21,968 nt of DNA from Ruminococcaceae bacterium UBA3710 (GCA_002371985.1 DFHZ01000075.1:1-21968); one strand, 5' to 3'. Positions 15,621 to 21,762 are shown, counted from the stretch's first letter. Notes: a model not told the origin generated them from the sequence alone. Program-made: numbers and translations.

Positions 15621-15625
15621 AAAGA

Positions 15626-16474
15626 TCAATGATTTTTAAAAATCGCATCGTATGCGATTTTTGCCGATTCCGGCTCCATATTGCAATGAATTATCCAAAG
15701 TTCGCAAAAGTTTATCAGCCTATCAACAAGTTTAAAGGTTTGTGCCAATGCGGTCGGGTCTTTCGGTATATAAACCTGCTTCAATATGCGTTCAACCGCA
15801 TCTTTTTTGTCAATTTTCGTAACAAAGTTAGTTTCGCTTCGCTCTATAAAACAAATGTGCCTTAATTTTGTTCGCATATTACAACCGAGTTTTTCTTTCC
15901 CGTTCCATGGCGTACCGTAGGCATAAGGCACACCAAATTCGGTACCTTGCGGAATTTCAAGACCGTTTTTATTGCAAAATTCCTTGTCAAAAAACCTTAC
16001 GATAGGTTTGTCGCCGTTGACTATCGTCAATTTTGGTTTTTCATTCTTGCTATCAATTCTTAAATCCGATTTCTTGTTTCGCAAAGCCTTTAACGCTTCC
16101 GGCATATTTTCTTCGCCGTTTATGTAGGCATACCAGTTGGCAAGGTGTGTTGATTTTCCTGTGCCCGAAAGAGCCGAAAAAACCATACCTGTGCCGTCTA
16201 TATCAAGACATACCGAATGCAGTAGAAATGAATTGTATCCCACAATTAAATCCGACATCTTCCTTAAAACCGCACTCGCATGCAATATGCCGTTCGGTTT
16301 TTCATACTTTTTATCGCAGTAATTCATTTCGTATATGACATCGTCGTCGGTTACGGGCAAGAAAAGATCAGCCTTTTTAAGATCATCGCATCGGAATTTT
16401 TCTGCTATAATTTTAAATTTTTTATAGTTGTTTTCGGCGACTTCCATAACGAAATCTGCAATAGAATACTTCAT
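15626..16474 (-). CDS. HprK/PEP carboxykinase-like P-loop protein of the RiPP locus
   Basis: A 282-residue protein with the HPr kinase-like P-loop: Walker A in SALSGTGKSTH (about 100-110), preceded by FLLHSVCLDIDGTGMVF. Then NGDKPIV (Asp155, place of the kinase catalytic acid) and YGTPWNGKEKLG (about 186-197), as in the HprK/PEPCK fold. It is far from true HprK: no N-terminal HPr-sensing domain and no HPr-interaction motif is seen. Relatives occur beside PqqD and radical SAM genes in gut Clostridia and in lasso-type clusters; a peptide-kinase or ATPase role is an inference. It starts one base after the maturase stop, with a GAGAGGAAC site. Confidence 0.8.
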   Translation of the reverse strand: MKYSIADFVMEVAENNYKKFKIIAEKFRCDDLKKADLFLPVTDDDVIYEMNYCDKKYEKPNGILHASAVLRKMSDLIVGYNSFLLHSVCLDIDGTGMVFSALSGTGKSTHLANWYAYINGEENMPEALKALRNKKSDLRIDSKNEKPKLTIVNGDKPIVRFFDKEFCNKNGLEIPQGTEFGVPYAYGTPWNGKEKLGCNMRTKLRHICFIERSETNFVTKIDKKDAVERILKQVYIPKDPTALAQTFKLVDRLINFCELWIIHCNMEPESAKIAYDAIFKNH

Positions 16475-16475
16475 A

Positions 16476-17843
16476 TCAGTTCCTCTCTTGCGAATTTTTC
16501 GCTTTGAAATTATAAACTTTCATTACAAGTAAATCAAGATTTTGTTCTTTTATAAGTTTGTCTAATTCTTCGCATATTTCATTTTTGTGATTAGGGCAAC
16601 AAGTAAGATATATACAAGCCGGTCGCATATCACATTGGTCGCATTTTTTAAGCGGAGGAGCAAGTCGTTTAAACTCTCTTATTTTTTTCATATCGAGTTT
16701 ATCGCTGTAAATACTGCCTATAAACTGATCTTCGGTATTATGCTCGCATTTTCCGAGTTGTCCCTCAGGCAAAATCATAACCGTTGTGTCCGTATCAGCC
16801 ATGCAACGGGTTTTAAAATGAGTTATTTCAAAATATTGCGGCTTTCTGGGGTCTTTCTTTTCTAATTTTGCTTTTAACTCATAAAATTTTTGTTTGAGAT
16901 ATTCCTCGTCTCTGTTTTTCATTATTTTTTTACCGCTATCATAAAGCAAATGCGGATACATAAAGTAATTGTCATATCCTTTAAGGCGGTCGGTCAGATA
17001 ATCTGAAAGTTTATACAGGTCGTCTATATTATGCATATCCATATTCATACGAATATGAACTTGTATTCCGTTACCTAATAGTCCCTCTATGTTTTTAAGG
17101 ACCTTTTCAAACGGGTTATCGCAATCTTTATCTATATATGCCTTTGTCCTGTTGTAAATCTCTTGCGTACCGTCAATAGTTATCTGAACTTTTTGAAGTC
17201 GCCAAAGTTTTTTTGCTCTCTTAATCATTTCGGGGTTAAACAAATAGGCATTAGATACCATATGCGACTTGAATTTGACGCCTTTATTCTCAAGTTCTTG
17301 GCAGATGTAATCTATTACTTTGACATTGTAAAGCGGCTCGCCGCCAAACCAATGAAGTTTAATCTCGCCGTCGCTTTTTTTTCGCATAATGTAATCGAGA
17401 ACATCTTTTGCCGTTTCCATTGTCATATTTATACGGCTTCTTCCGAGTTCGTAACAATAAAAACATCTTGCGTTGCAATCGGTTGTCGGCAATATTATAA
17501 AGGAATTAAGTTTCGGAGCCGTGTATATTGAGTTAAGATTTTCAATCAACCAATTAAGTTTGTTTGAAATTTCAACTTCATCGGTATTTTGCGGAATTAA
17601 AAACCATTTTTTAATGAGTAGTTTTACGGTATCGTCCGAAATATCTTGTGTTCCAGAAAAGAGTTTTTCTTCGCCTTTCTCTAATAAGATTATTTCCCCG
17701 CTTAGAATGTTGAAAACTACGGTTCCGTCTTCGTTTGGAATTTTCCTTAAATATTTGATGGGCCTATAAACGGTATTATCCTTGATAGGTTGTTCGGGCC
17801 ATATCTTCAAAAAATAGTCAGTAGGTTTATCAATAATTCGCAT
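16476..17843 (-). CDS. Radical SAM/SPASM peptide maturase
   Basis: A 455-residue enzyme. Residues 1-105 (FNILSGEIILLEKGEE, LLIKKWFLIP) look like the leader-binding N-terminal region of peptide maturases. The radical SAM cluster is C123-x3-C127-x2-C130 (TTDCNARCFYCYELGRSR), with GGEP at 167-170. A SPASM domain follows: C347-x13-G-x4-C366, then C401-x2-C404-x5-C410, then adjacent C415 and C416, and C424, giving room for two auxiliary 4Fe-4S clusters. The usual CX2CX5CX3C is here CX2CX5CX4CC. Such enzymes make thioether or C-C crosslinks in Cys-containing peptides. AGGAG site; 243 bp after the precursor gene and behind its terminator. Confidence 0.93.
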   Translation of the reverse strand: MRIIDKPTDYFLKIWPEQPIKDNTVYRPIKYLRKIPNEDGTVVFNILSGEIILLEKGEEKLFSGTQDISDDTVKLLIKKWFLIPQNTDEVEISNKLNWLIENLNSIYTAPKLNSFIILPTTDCNARCFYCYELGRSRINMTMETAKDVLDYIMRKKSDGEIKLHWFGGEPLYNVKVIDYICQELENKGVKFKSHMVSNAYLFNPEMIKRAKKLWRLQKVQITIDGTQEIYNRTKAYIDKDCDNPFEKVLKNIEGLLGNGIQVHIRMNMDMHNIDDLYKLSDYLTDRLKGYDNYFMYPHLLYDSGKKIMKNRDEEYLKQKFYELKAKLEKKDPRKPQYFEITHFKTRCMADTDTTVMILPEGQLGKCEHNTEDQFIGSIYSDKLDMKKIREFKRLAPPLKKCDQCDMRPACIYLTCCPNHKNEICEELDKLIKEQNLDLLVMKVYNFKAKNSQERN

Positions 17844-17874
17844 ATTTTTCTCCTATATCTTATTTTATATAATA

Positions 17875-17891
17875 AATCGGACTTTCCGATT
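17875..17891. other. Small hairpin upstream of the maturase gene
   Basis: AATCGGA, loop CTT, TCCGATT. On the minus strand it is followed by TTTATTATATAA, so it may be a weak terminator or a 5' UTR structure 32 bp before the start codon. No good -35/-10 pair was found for this gene. Confidence 0.35.
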
Positions 17892-17910
17892 GTTGCGGCA
17901 TTTAGGTTAT

Positions 17911-17937
17911 CGGGACGATGTGGGCATCGTCCCCTAC
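17911..17937 (-). repeat. REP-like palindrome, GTAG-headed
   Basis: On the minus strand GTAG, arm GGGACGATG, loop CCCA, arm CATCGTCCC, then G. It is identical over 27 bases to the two copies inside the transposase gene (21341-21367 and 21472-21498). Confidence 0.88.
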
Positions 17938-17959
17938 AACGGGTCAATATTATTTAATT

Positions 17960-18000
17960 GTCTGATATCTGCCGTCTGTTATCTGATATCTGTTTTCGTA
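17960..18000 (+). repeat. RTCTGNN heptamer array C
   Basis: GTCTGAT, ATCTGCC, GTCTGTT, ATCTGAT, ATCTGTT (17960-17994), then TTCGTA. Same unit order as array D, and joined to the REP at 17911 through a shared CGGGTCAATATT spacer. Confidence 0.8.
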
Positions 18001-18038
18001 TCTTTATGATTATATCATAATATTATCGTCCTTGCAAT

Positions 18039-18070
18039 AAAAAAAGGACCTGCGTATTTTACGCAAGTCC
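18039..18070 (-). terminator. Strong terminator or attenuator just after the precursor gene
   Basis: Minus strand GGACTTGCGT, loop AAAAT, ACGCAGGTCC (one G-U pair), then seven T. It starts 16 bp after the precursor stop codon, so the secreted-protein/precursor message should end mostly here, with any maturase expression from read-through or an unseen promoter. Confidence 0.9.
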
Positions 18071-18086
18071 CTTCTTTTAAAGACAA

Positions 18087-18212
18087 TTAGCAATCATCTT
18101 CAGCAGCGTTCAACGATACAAAACCTGTAACATAGCATTCGCAAGTTGGTTGTTCTGGAGAAGCTGTAACAACATCGTTGTTAAACTTAACGATTTCTAA
18201 GTAAGCCTTCAT
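18087..18212 (-). CDS. Candidate RiPP precursor peptide (41 residues)
   Basis: A short gene found by reading the minus strand between the secreted protein and the maturase. ATG at 18212 follows GAGGTG at good distance, and TAA is at 18089-18087. The leader-like half reads MKAYLEIVKFNNDVVTAS; an acidic and hydrophobic leader with a VVTAS-like end is common in small peptides beside radical SAM genes of gut Clostridia (recollection, not a search). The putative core (residues 19-41) has C24-E-C26, then YVTGF, and ends AAEDD-C41 with Cys as the last residue. Three cysteines are natural acceptors for thioether crosslinks. A terminator directly after the gene and a PqqD/radical SAM set downstream support a precursor role; the modification is unknown. 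Confidence 0.8.
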   Translation of the reverse strand: MKAYLEIVKFNNDVVTASPEQPTCECYVTGFVSLNAAEDDC

Positions 18213-18247
18213 TTATATTCACCTCAGAAAAAGATAGAGTAAACTGA

Positions 18248-20587
18248 TTAAACGGTCTTTCCGCTTACTACTGAGAAATAATTACGAGCCGTAGCCGTAA
18301 ATTTACCGATTGCTGTAACAATACCGCCAACAGATGCATTATCCTTATATGCAGAAATGTAACTATCCATTGAGTATGTAACTGTGCAAACTCTTGTACC
18401 ATCGTATGTAACAACAGCAGTTACGGTTTTATCAGAGTCATACATAGCAGCCTTCTTGAAAGAATAACGGAGATTCTTACCAACTGCATAACTATTCCAC
18501 TCTGAACCTTCAATAGTATCAGAAATCGTTCCCGCATTACTATCATTAGCATAAAGTGTATCATAAGAAATTTCCATTGTAAGTTTTGAATAATCAAGCG
18601 GATTAGCACCCGTAGCAGTTGCTTTCAAAATAGCATAACTAATTGCAGGGGCACCAGAAATATCTGCAGCAGTTGTTATGTTGTTGGTTGAAGATGTAAC
18701 AGCAGATTCAGGATTCCAATCAAAGTTTGAAACATTGTTAAGACCTGTTAATTCAGCGGTTGCATAGGTCTGGTCCCAACCTTCGTTCATAGCGGTGGCT
18801 GACTTGAGGTCGGTATCACCTGCAACCTGACTTGCAAAGTAAGACTGAGCAGCAGTACCCAAATTTAATGTATCTGTAACGAGTCTATTTGTTGCTTCCT
18901 GCAATGCGGTTGTAGGTGTAGCAGTATATAATCCCTTTAATAACTCTGAAGGATAAGCAGTAAATGTGTTAGAATGAGCGATTTCGTCGCCATTCTCATT
19001 ATAGCATGCAACATAAGCATATATCGGCAAATCGAGTTCATAAGTTGCTACATCATAATATGTTGCAGCATTGTTTTTGCCGGAAACTGACCAAAAATCA
19101 GCATAAACCGGTTCTGCACTATACAACATATTGTTAGCATACTTTGTAGCGGTAATAACCATCTTAACAGATGCATAATTAGCATTCTGTGTGGTTGTAG
19201 CCTTAGCAACACGGAAGTTTATGTTGATAGTTTCAGTAATAGAAATCTGTGGAGCCAAAGTTGTCAAAATGTTTTCATCAAGAACAGATTCAACCGGGCC
19301 GGTTGCTTCTTCATATCCGCAGACAGTGCAGGGGTTACCGTTATGTGCGCCGGAATCAACTGCGTTACAAACGGAACAGGTTCTTGAGTGACCGTCAGCA
19401 TCGGTAGTCCATTCGCCCCAAGTGTGATTACCTGTAGCCGGAATTACAACTGTGTCACGGCTGATTTGAGTATGACATACTGAACAGTAAACTACGCTAT
19501 CGTAATGACCGTCAACACCGCAAGTTGCTTCAACTCTATTCTCCTCAACAGCTGCAGCCGGTTTATGTCCTGTAGCCGGAACATTTACTGTTTCACGGCT
19601 GATTTCCTCTTCACAAACAGAGCAGTAAACTACGCTGTCATAAGAACCGGCAGTAGTACATGTAGCAGCAACTTCATTTTCCTTAACAGCTGCAGCCGGT
19701 GTATGAGCGGCAAGAGCTCTTTTTGTTTGTTCTGCTGTTAATTCAGTTTCACCGTTCTCGTCAGCAAAGAACTTATCACATCTTGAGCAGTAATAATATT
19801 CAATATTACCTTGAACTAAGCATGTTGAAGAAACTGAATCATGATGGGTCATATTATGACCGAGAGCAGCTATTGTAACATCCTGAAGGGTTGTTTCTGT
19901 CTCACCGTTTTCATCGCTGAAAATCTTATCGCAACCCGAGCAAGTATAGTATGCAGAATTACCGGCAGCAGTACATGTTGCAGCCTTTGCAGGAACAAGG
20001 GTCAAATTATGGGTATGGGCTGTTGTTGCGTTTTCAGTAGCATATTGAGCAGTTTGATCGATTTCACCTGTGCTTTCGTTTGCAGCAGGGAAAGTCAAAA
20101 GATTTGCATCTTCCGAATCAACTGTTCCATTGTCGGCAGCCTGAATTTTGGTAAGAGAAGCAGTTGTTCCGTCTGCTACTCTGATGCCGATAACAATCTC
20201 GGTACATAAATCAAGATTATTAATATCTGATGGCATAACAATAACATTCAAAGAAGTACCGCTTGCATTTGCACTGATTGCAGGTGCATTGTGATCATTC
20301 GCTTCTGCGGTCTTGAGAGTGTAACTGATAACTTTCAAACCATTTTTATAGCCCGTAGTCGCATCAGTATAATTGCTCTGGAAAGCAGTATTACTGTTGA
20401 AACCAACAGTAGCATGATAAGCAACAAATCCATCAGTTGAGTTGATGGTGAGCTTAAGATTGTTTGCGTCAATAGCCTCAATCTTGTAGCCATTGGTTGT
20501 TGTAGCATGAGAAACAACAGACATCATTGGGCAAATGATAACTGCTATCGCAAGTACAACAGCAAGAAGTTTAGAAAACCTTTTCAT
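18248..20587 (-). CDS. Large secreted protein with Cys-rich ribbon repeats
   Basis: A 779-residue exported protein. Signal peptide about 1-28 (MKRFSKLLAVVLAIAVIICP, cleavage near SHA). Residues 30-175 form a strand-rich, cohesin-like domain. From about 190 to 425 there are tandem repeats of about 45-55 residues with Cys at 205/216/219, 256/267/270, 310/322/325, 356/368/371, 404/407 and 420/423 (pattern CxxxG...YYCSxC); repeats 3 and 4 are nearly identical. The rest (430-779) is a Thr/Ala/Asn-rich, strand-predicted region I do not recognise. No LPXTG, dockerin or S-layer motif is seen. AGGAGA site. It shares a promoter with the precursor gene 35 bp downstream. Surface adhesin-like proteins with such repeats are common in gut Firmicutes; its role is unknown. 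Confidence 0.85.
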   Translation of the reverse strand: MKRFSKLLAVVLAIAVIICPMMSVVSHATTTNGYKIEAIDANNLKLTINSTDGFVAYHATVGFNSNTAFQSNYTDATTGYKNGLKVISYTLKTAEANDHNAPAISANASGTSLNVIVMPSDINNLDLCTEIVIGIRVADGTTASLTKIQAADNGTVDSEDANLLTFPAANESTGEIDQTAQYATENATTAHTHNLTLVPAKAATCTAAGNSAYYTCSGCDKIFSDENGETETTLQDVTIAALGHNMTHHDSVSSTCLVQGNIEYYYCSRCDKFFADENGETELTAEQTKRALAAHTPAAAVKENEVAATCTTAGSYDSVVYCSVCEEEISRETVNVPATGHKPAAAVEENRVEATCGVDGHYDSVVYCSVCHTQISRDTVVIPATGNHTWGEWTTDADGHSRTCSVCNAVDSGAHNGNPCTVCGYEEATGPVESVLDENILTTLAPQISITETININFRVAKATTTQNANYASVKMVITATKYANNMLYSAEPVYADFWSVSGKNNAATYYDVATYELDLPIYAYVACYNENGDEIAHSNTFTAYPSELLKGLYTATPTTALQEATNRLVTDTLNLGTAAQSYFASQVAGDTDLKSATAMNEGWDQTYATAELTGLNNVSNFDWNPESAVTSSTNNITTAADISGAPAISYAILKATATGANPLDYSKLTMEISYDTLYANDSNAGTISDTIEGSEWNSYAVGKNLRYSFKKAAMYDSDKTVTAVVTYDGTRVCTVTYSMDSYISAYKDNASVGGIVTAIGKFTATARNYFSVVSGKTV

Positions 20588-20592
20588 AATAA

Positions 20593-20686
20593 TCTCCTAT
20601 CCTGGGAATATCCCAAATTTTTTTGTTTTTGCACCCCTCCGGGTGCCGGAAAATAAGGTCGCCAAAGACAACCGCCTCTTGCGGTT
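20593..20686 (-). promoter_or_regulatory. Structured 5' leader of the secreted protein/precursor transcript
   Basis: Starting at the expected 5' end, the leader holds AACCGC/GCGGTT (20686-20670), GCACCC/GGGTGC (20646-20631) and TGGGA/TCCCA (20615-20603), the last directly upstream of the AGGAGA site (20598-20593). A competing pairing GGTTGTC with GGCGACC is also possible. The 5'-terminal stem suggests mRNA protection. I cannot match it to a known riboswitch. Confidence 0.5.
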
Positions 20687-20692
20687 TTCTTC

Positions 20693-20721
20693 ATTATAGC
20701 ACCCAAAATCAAAAATTGCAA
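20693..20721 (-). promoter_or_regulatory. Promoter of secreted protein and precursor
   Basis: Minus strand TTGCAA (20721-20716), 17 bp, perfect TATAAT (20698-20693). Transcription should start near 20686, about 100 bases before the ATG. Confidence 0.8.
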
Positions 20722-20918
20722 GAGGAAAATTTAGCTTTTTTTGTCGCCAAATTATAGAAATTTTTATCAAATATCCTAATTTTTGTCGTTTATTCACAAA
20801 TTAAACATACGATGTAGGATAATATAGCCAAAACATTATTTGAAATATGGCAAAAGGTACAAAAAAACAAATTGAAATTTTACTCTATGCATTTTGTAAA
20901 TCAAAATAAGAGAATGAA

Positions 20919-20953
20919 AACAGACATCAGATAACAGACGGCAGACATCAGAT
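20919..20953 (-). repeat. RTCTGNN heptamer array D
   Basis: On the minus strand ATCTGAT, GTCTGCC, GTCTGTT, ATCTGAT, GTCTGTT, then TTC. Joined by TATAGGTC (plus strand) to the REP at 20961. Confidence 0.8.
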
Positions 20954-20960
20954 ATAGGTC

Positions 20961-20983
20961 GGGCAGATACTATCTGCCCCTAC
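20961..20983 (-). repeat. REP-like palindrome, GTAG-headed
   Basis: On the minus strand GTAG, arm GGGCAGATA, single-base centre, arm TATCTGCCC. It is head-to-head with the next copy across CGAAATATCAATGTTGACCC, whose CGGGTCAA-like part recurs beside the 17911 copy. Confidence 0.82.
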
Positions 20984-21005
20984 GAAATATCAATGTTGAC
21001 CCGTG

Positions 21006-21028
21006 GTAGGGGCGGATACCATCCGCCC
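21006..21028 (+). repeat. REP-like palindrome, GTAG-headed
   Basis: GTAG (21006-21009), arm GGGCGGAT, loop ACC, arm ATCCGCCC. Its 3' end runs directly into heptamer array E. Same core as the copy at 14594. Confidence 0.85.
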
Positions 21029-21090
21029 GTCTGTTGTCTGTCTTCTGACATCTGTCGTCTGCCATCTGCCATCTGTTGTCTGTTTTCGTA
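21029..21090 (+). repeat. RTCTGNN heptamer array E
   Basis: Eight units in phase from 21029 to 21084 (one, TTCTGAC, departs at the first base), ending TTCGTA as in array C. The final GTA belongs to the GTAG head of the next REP, so array and REP are fused. Confidence 0.8.
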
Positions 21091-21115
21091 GGGTGCGATG
21101 CCCTTCATCGCACCG
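21088..21115 (+). repeat. REP-like palindrome, GTAG-headed
   Basis: GTAG (21088-21091), arm GGTGCGATG, loop CCCTT, arm CATCGCACC, then GTTTTTTA. With the T-run it could also act as a plus-strand terminator facing the transposase gene. Confidence 0.82.
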
Positions 21116-21135
21116 TTTTTTACCGTTAAAATTTA

Positions 21136-21621
21136 TTATTTTAATGGGTCAATATCGTTTTTTATCTGTTCGTGTGTTAATAACCATTTTTTGGGGTTAT
21201 TTTCAATGTATTCCCATATTTCGTTATAATCTTCTTGATTTCGTATTATGTGATCGTAAAATGAACGCTGAAAAATTGGTTTTCCAACCTCTTTTGTCGC
21301 TAATACCTTTATGGATCTGACAATAGATGAAATTCTGTTCGTAGGGGACGATGCCCACATCGTCCCGTTATTTATGCGTATAATCATATGAATATGATCG
21401 GGCATTATTATATATTTTTCAATTTCCCTTGCGTTTTTGATGTATTTTTCAACAATTAAACCTATCCTTTTCGGGACGATGTGGGCATCGTCCCCTACAA
21501 TATCGGATAATATTTTTTTGCGATCTTTAACGCAAATCGTTATGAAATATGCTCCGTTTTCGGAATAATTATAATTCTCTAAACGGTTTTTCTTTCTTTC
21601 GGGCAATTCCGTTTTAATCAC
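21136..21621 (-). CDS. REP-associated tyrosine transposase (RAYT, Y1/HUH family)
   Basis: A 161-residue single-strand transposase of the TnpA_REP type. Landmarks are ENYNYSENGAYFITICVKDR (20-34 region), the HUH motif H76-I-H78 in YIIMPDHIHMIIRI, FQRSFYDHIIRN (118-128; Tyr122) and EYIENNPKKW (137-146; Tyr138). Which Tyr is catalytic I cannot settle. These enzymes mobilise REP palindromes headed by GTAG. Two complete 27-bp REP copies lie inside the gene and are translated in frame as VGDDAHIVP (42-50) and GTMWASSPT (86-94), in regions where relatives are variable. Start is GTG at 21621 with no good ribosome site. Ends look complete; activity is uncertain. Confidence 0.85.
   Translation of the reverse strand: MIKTELPERKKNRLENYNYSENGAYFITICVKDRKKILSDIVGDDAHIVPKRIGLIVEKYIKNAREIEKYIIMPDHIHMIIRINNGTMWASSPTNRISSIVRSIKVLATKEVGKPIFQRSFYDHIIRNQEDYNEIWEYIENNPKKWLLTHEQIKNDIDPLK
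21341..21367 (+). repeat. REP-like palindrome inside the transposase gene (copy 1)
   Basis: GTAG (21341-21344), GGGACGATG, CCCA, CATCGTCCC, G. It is antisense to the gene and just after the HUH-coding part. Identical to the copies at 17911 and 21472. Confidence 0.88.
21472..21498 (-). repeat. REP-like palindrome inside the transposase gene (copy 2)
   Basis: Same 27 bases on the minus strand, GTAG being the codon start of Val42. With copy 1 it forms an inverted pair about 104 bp apart. Confidence 0.88.
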
Positions 21622-21674
21622 CGATTAGATTTTTGTTGTATTGTTTGGTCGAACATCGGCAATATTGCCTTGTC

Positions 21675-21750
21675 GTCTGATGTCTGATGTCTGTTGTCTG
21701 TTGTCTGCCGTCTGCCATCTGTCGTCTGATTGCCACACCGAAATTATTAA
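21675..21750 (+). repeat. RTCTGNN heptamer array F plus conserved flank
   Basis: Eight units in phase (GTCTGAT, GTCTGAT, GTCTGTT, GTCTGTT, GTCTGCC, GTCTGCC, ATCTGTC, GTCTGAT; 21675-21730), then the TGCCACACCGAAATTATT flank. Lies between the transposase gene and the rRNA terminator. Confidence 0.82.
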
Positions 21751-21762
21751 TTATTCATTATT

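Noticed and set aside
15626..16474. True HPr kinase/phosphorylase (carbon catabolite control)
   Set aside because: It lacks the N-terminal domain and HPr-contact signature, and lies within a peptide-modification locus.
20593..20686. Cyclic-di-GMP or other known riboswitch in the leader of the secreted protein
   Set aside because: The conserved core bases of the GEMM motif are absent; only generic hairpins are seen.
20846..20908. Tiny plus-strand frame opening MAKGTKKQIEILLYAF, reminiscent of the start of WYL-type regulators
   Set aside because: It stops after 20 codons, has no ribosome site, and no further remnant of such a gene follows, so the likeness may be chance.
14624..21750. Heptamer arrays as a CRISPR or miniature CRISPR
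   Set aside because: Period is 7 bases with no spacers, and no cas genes are present.
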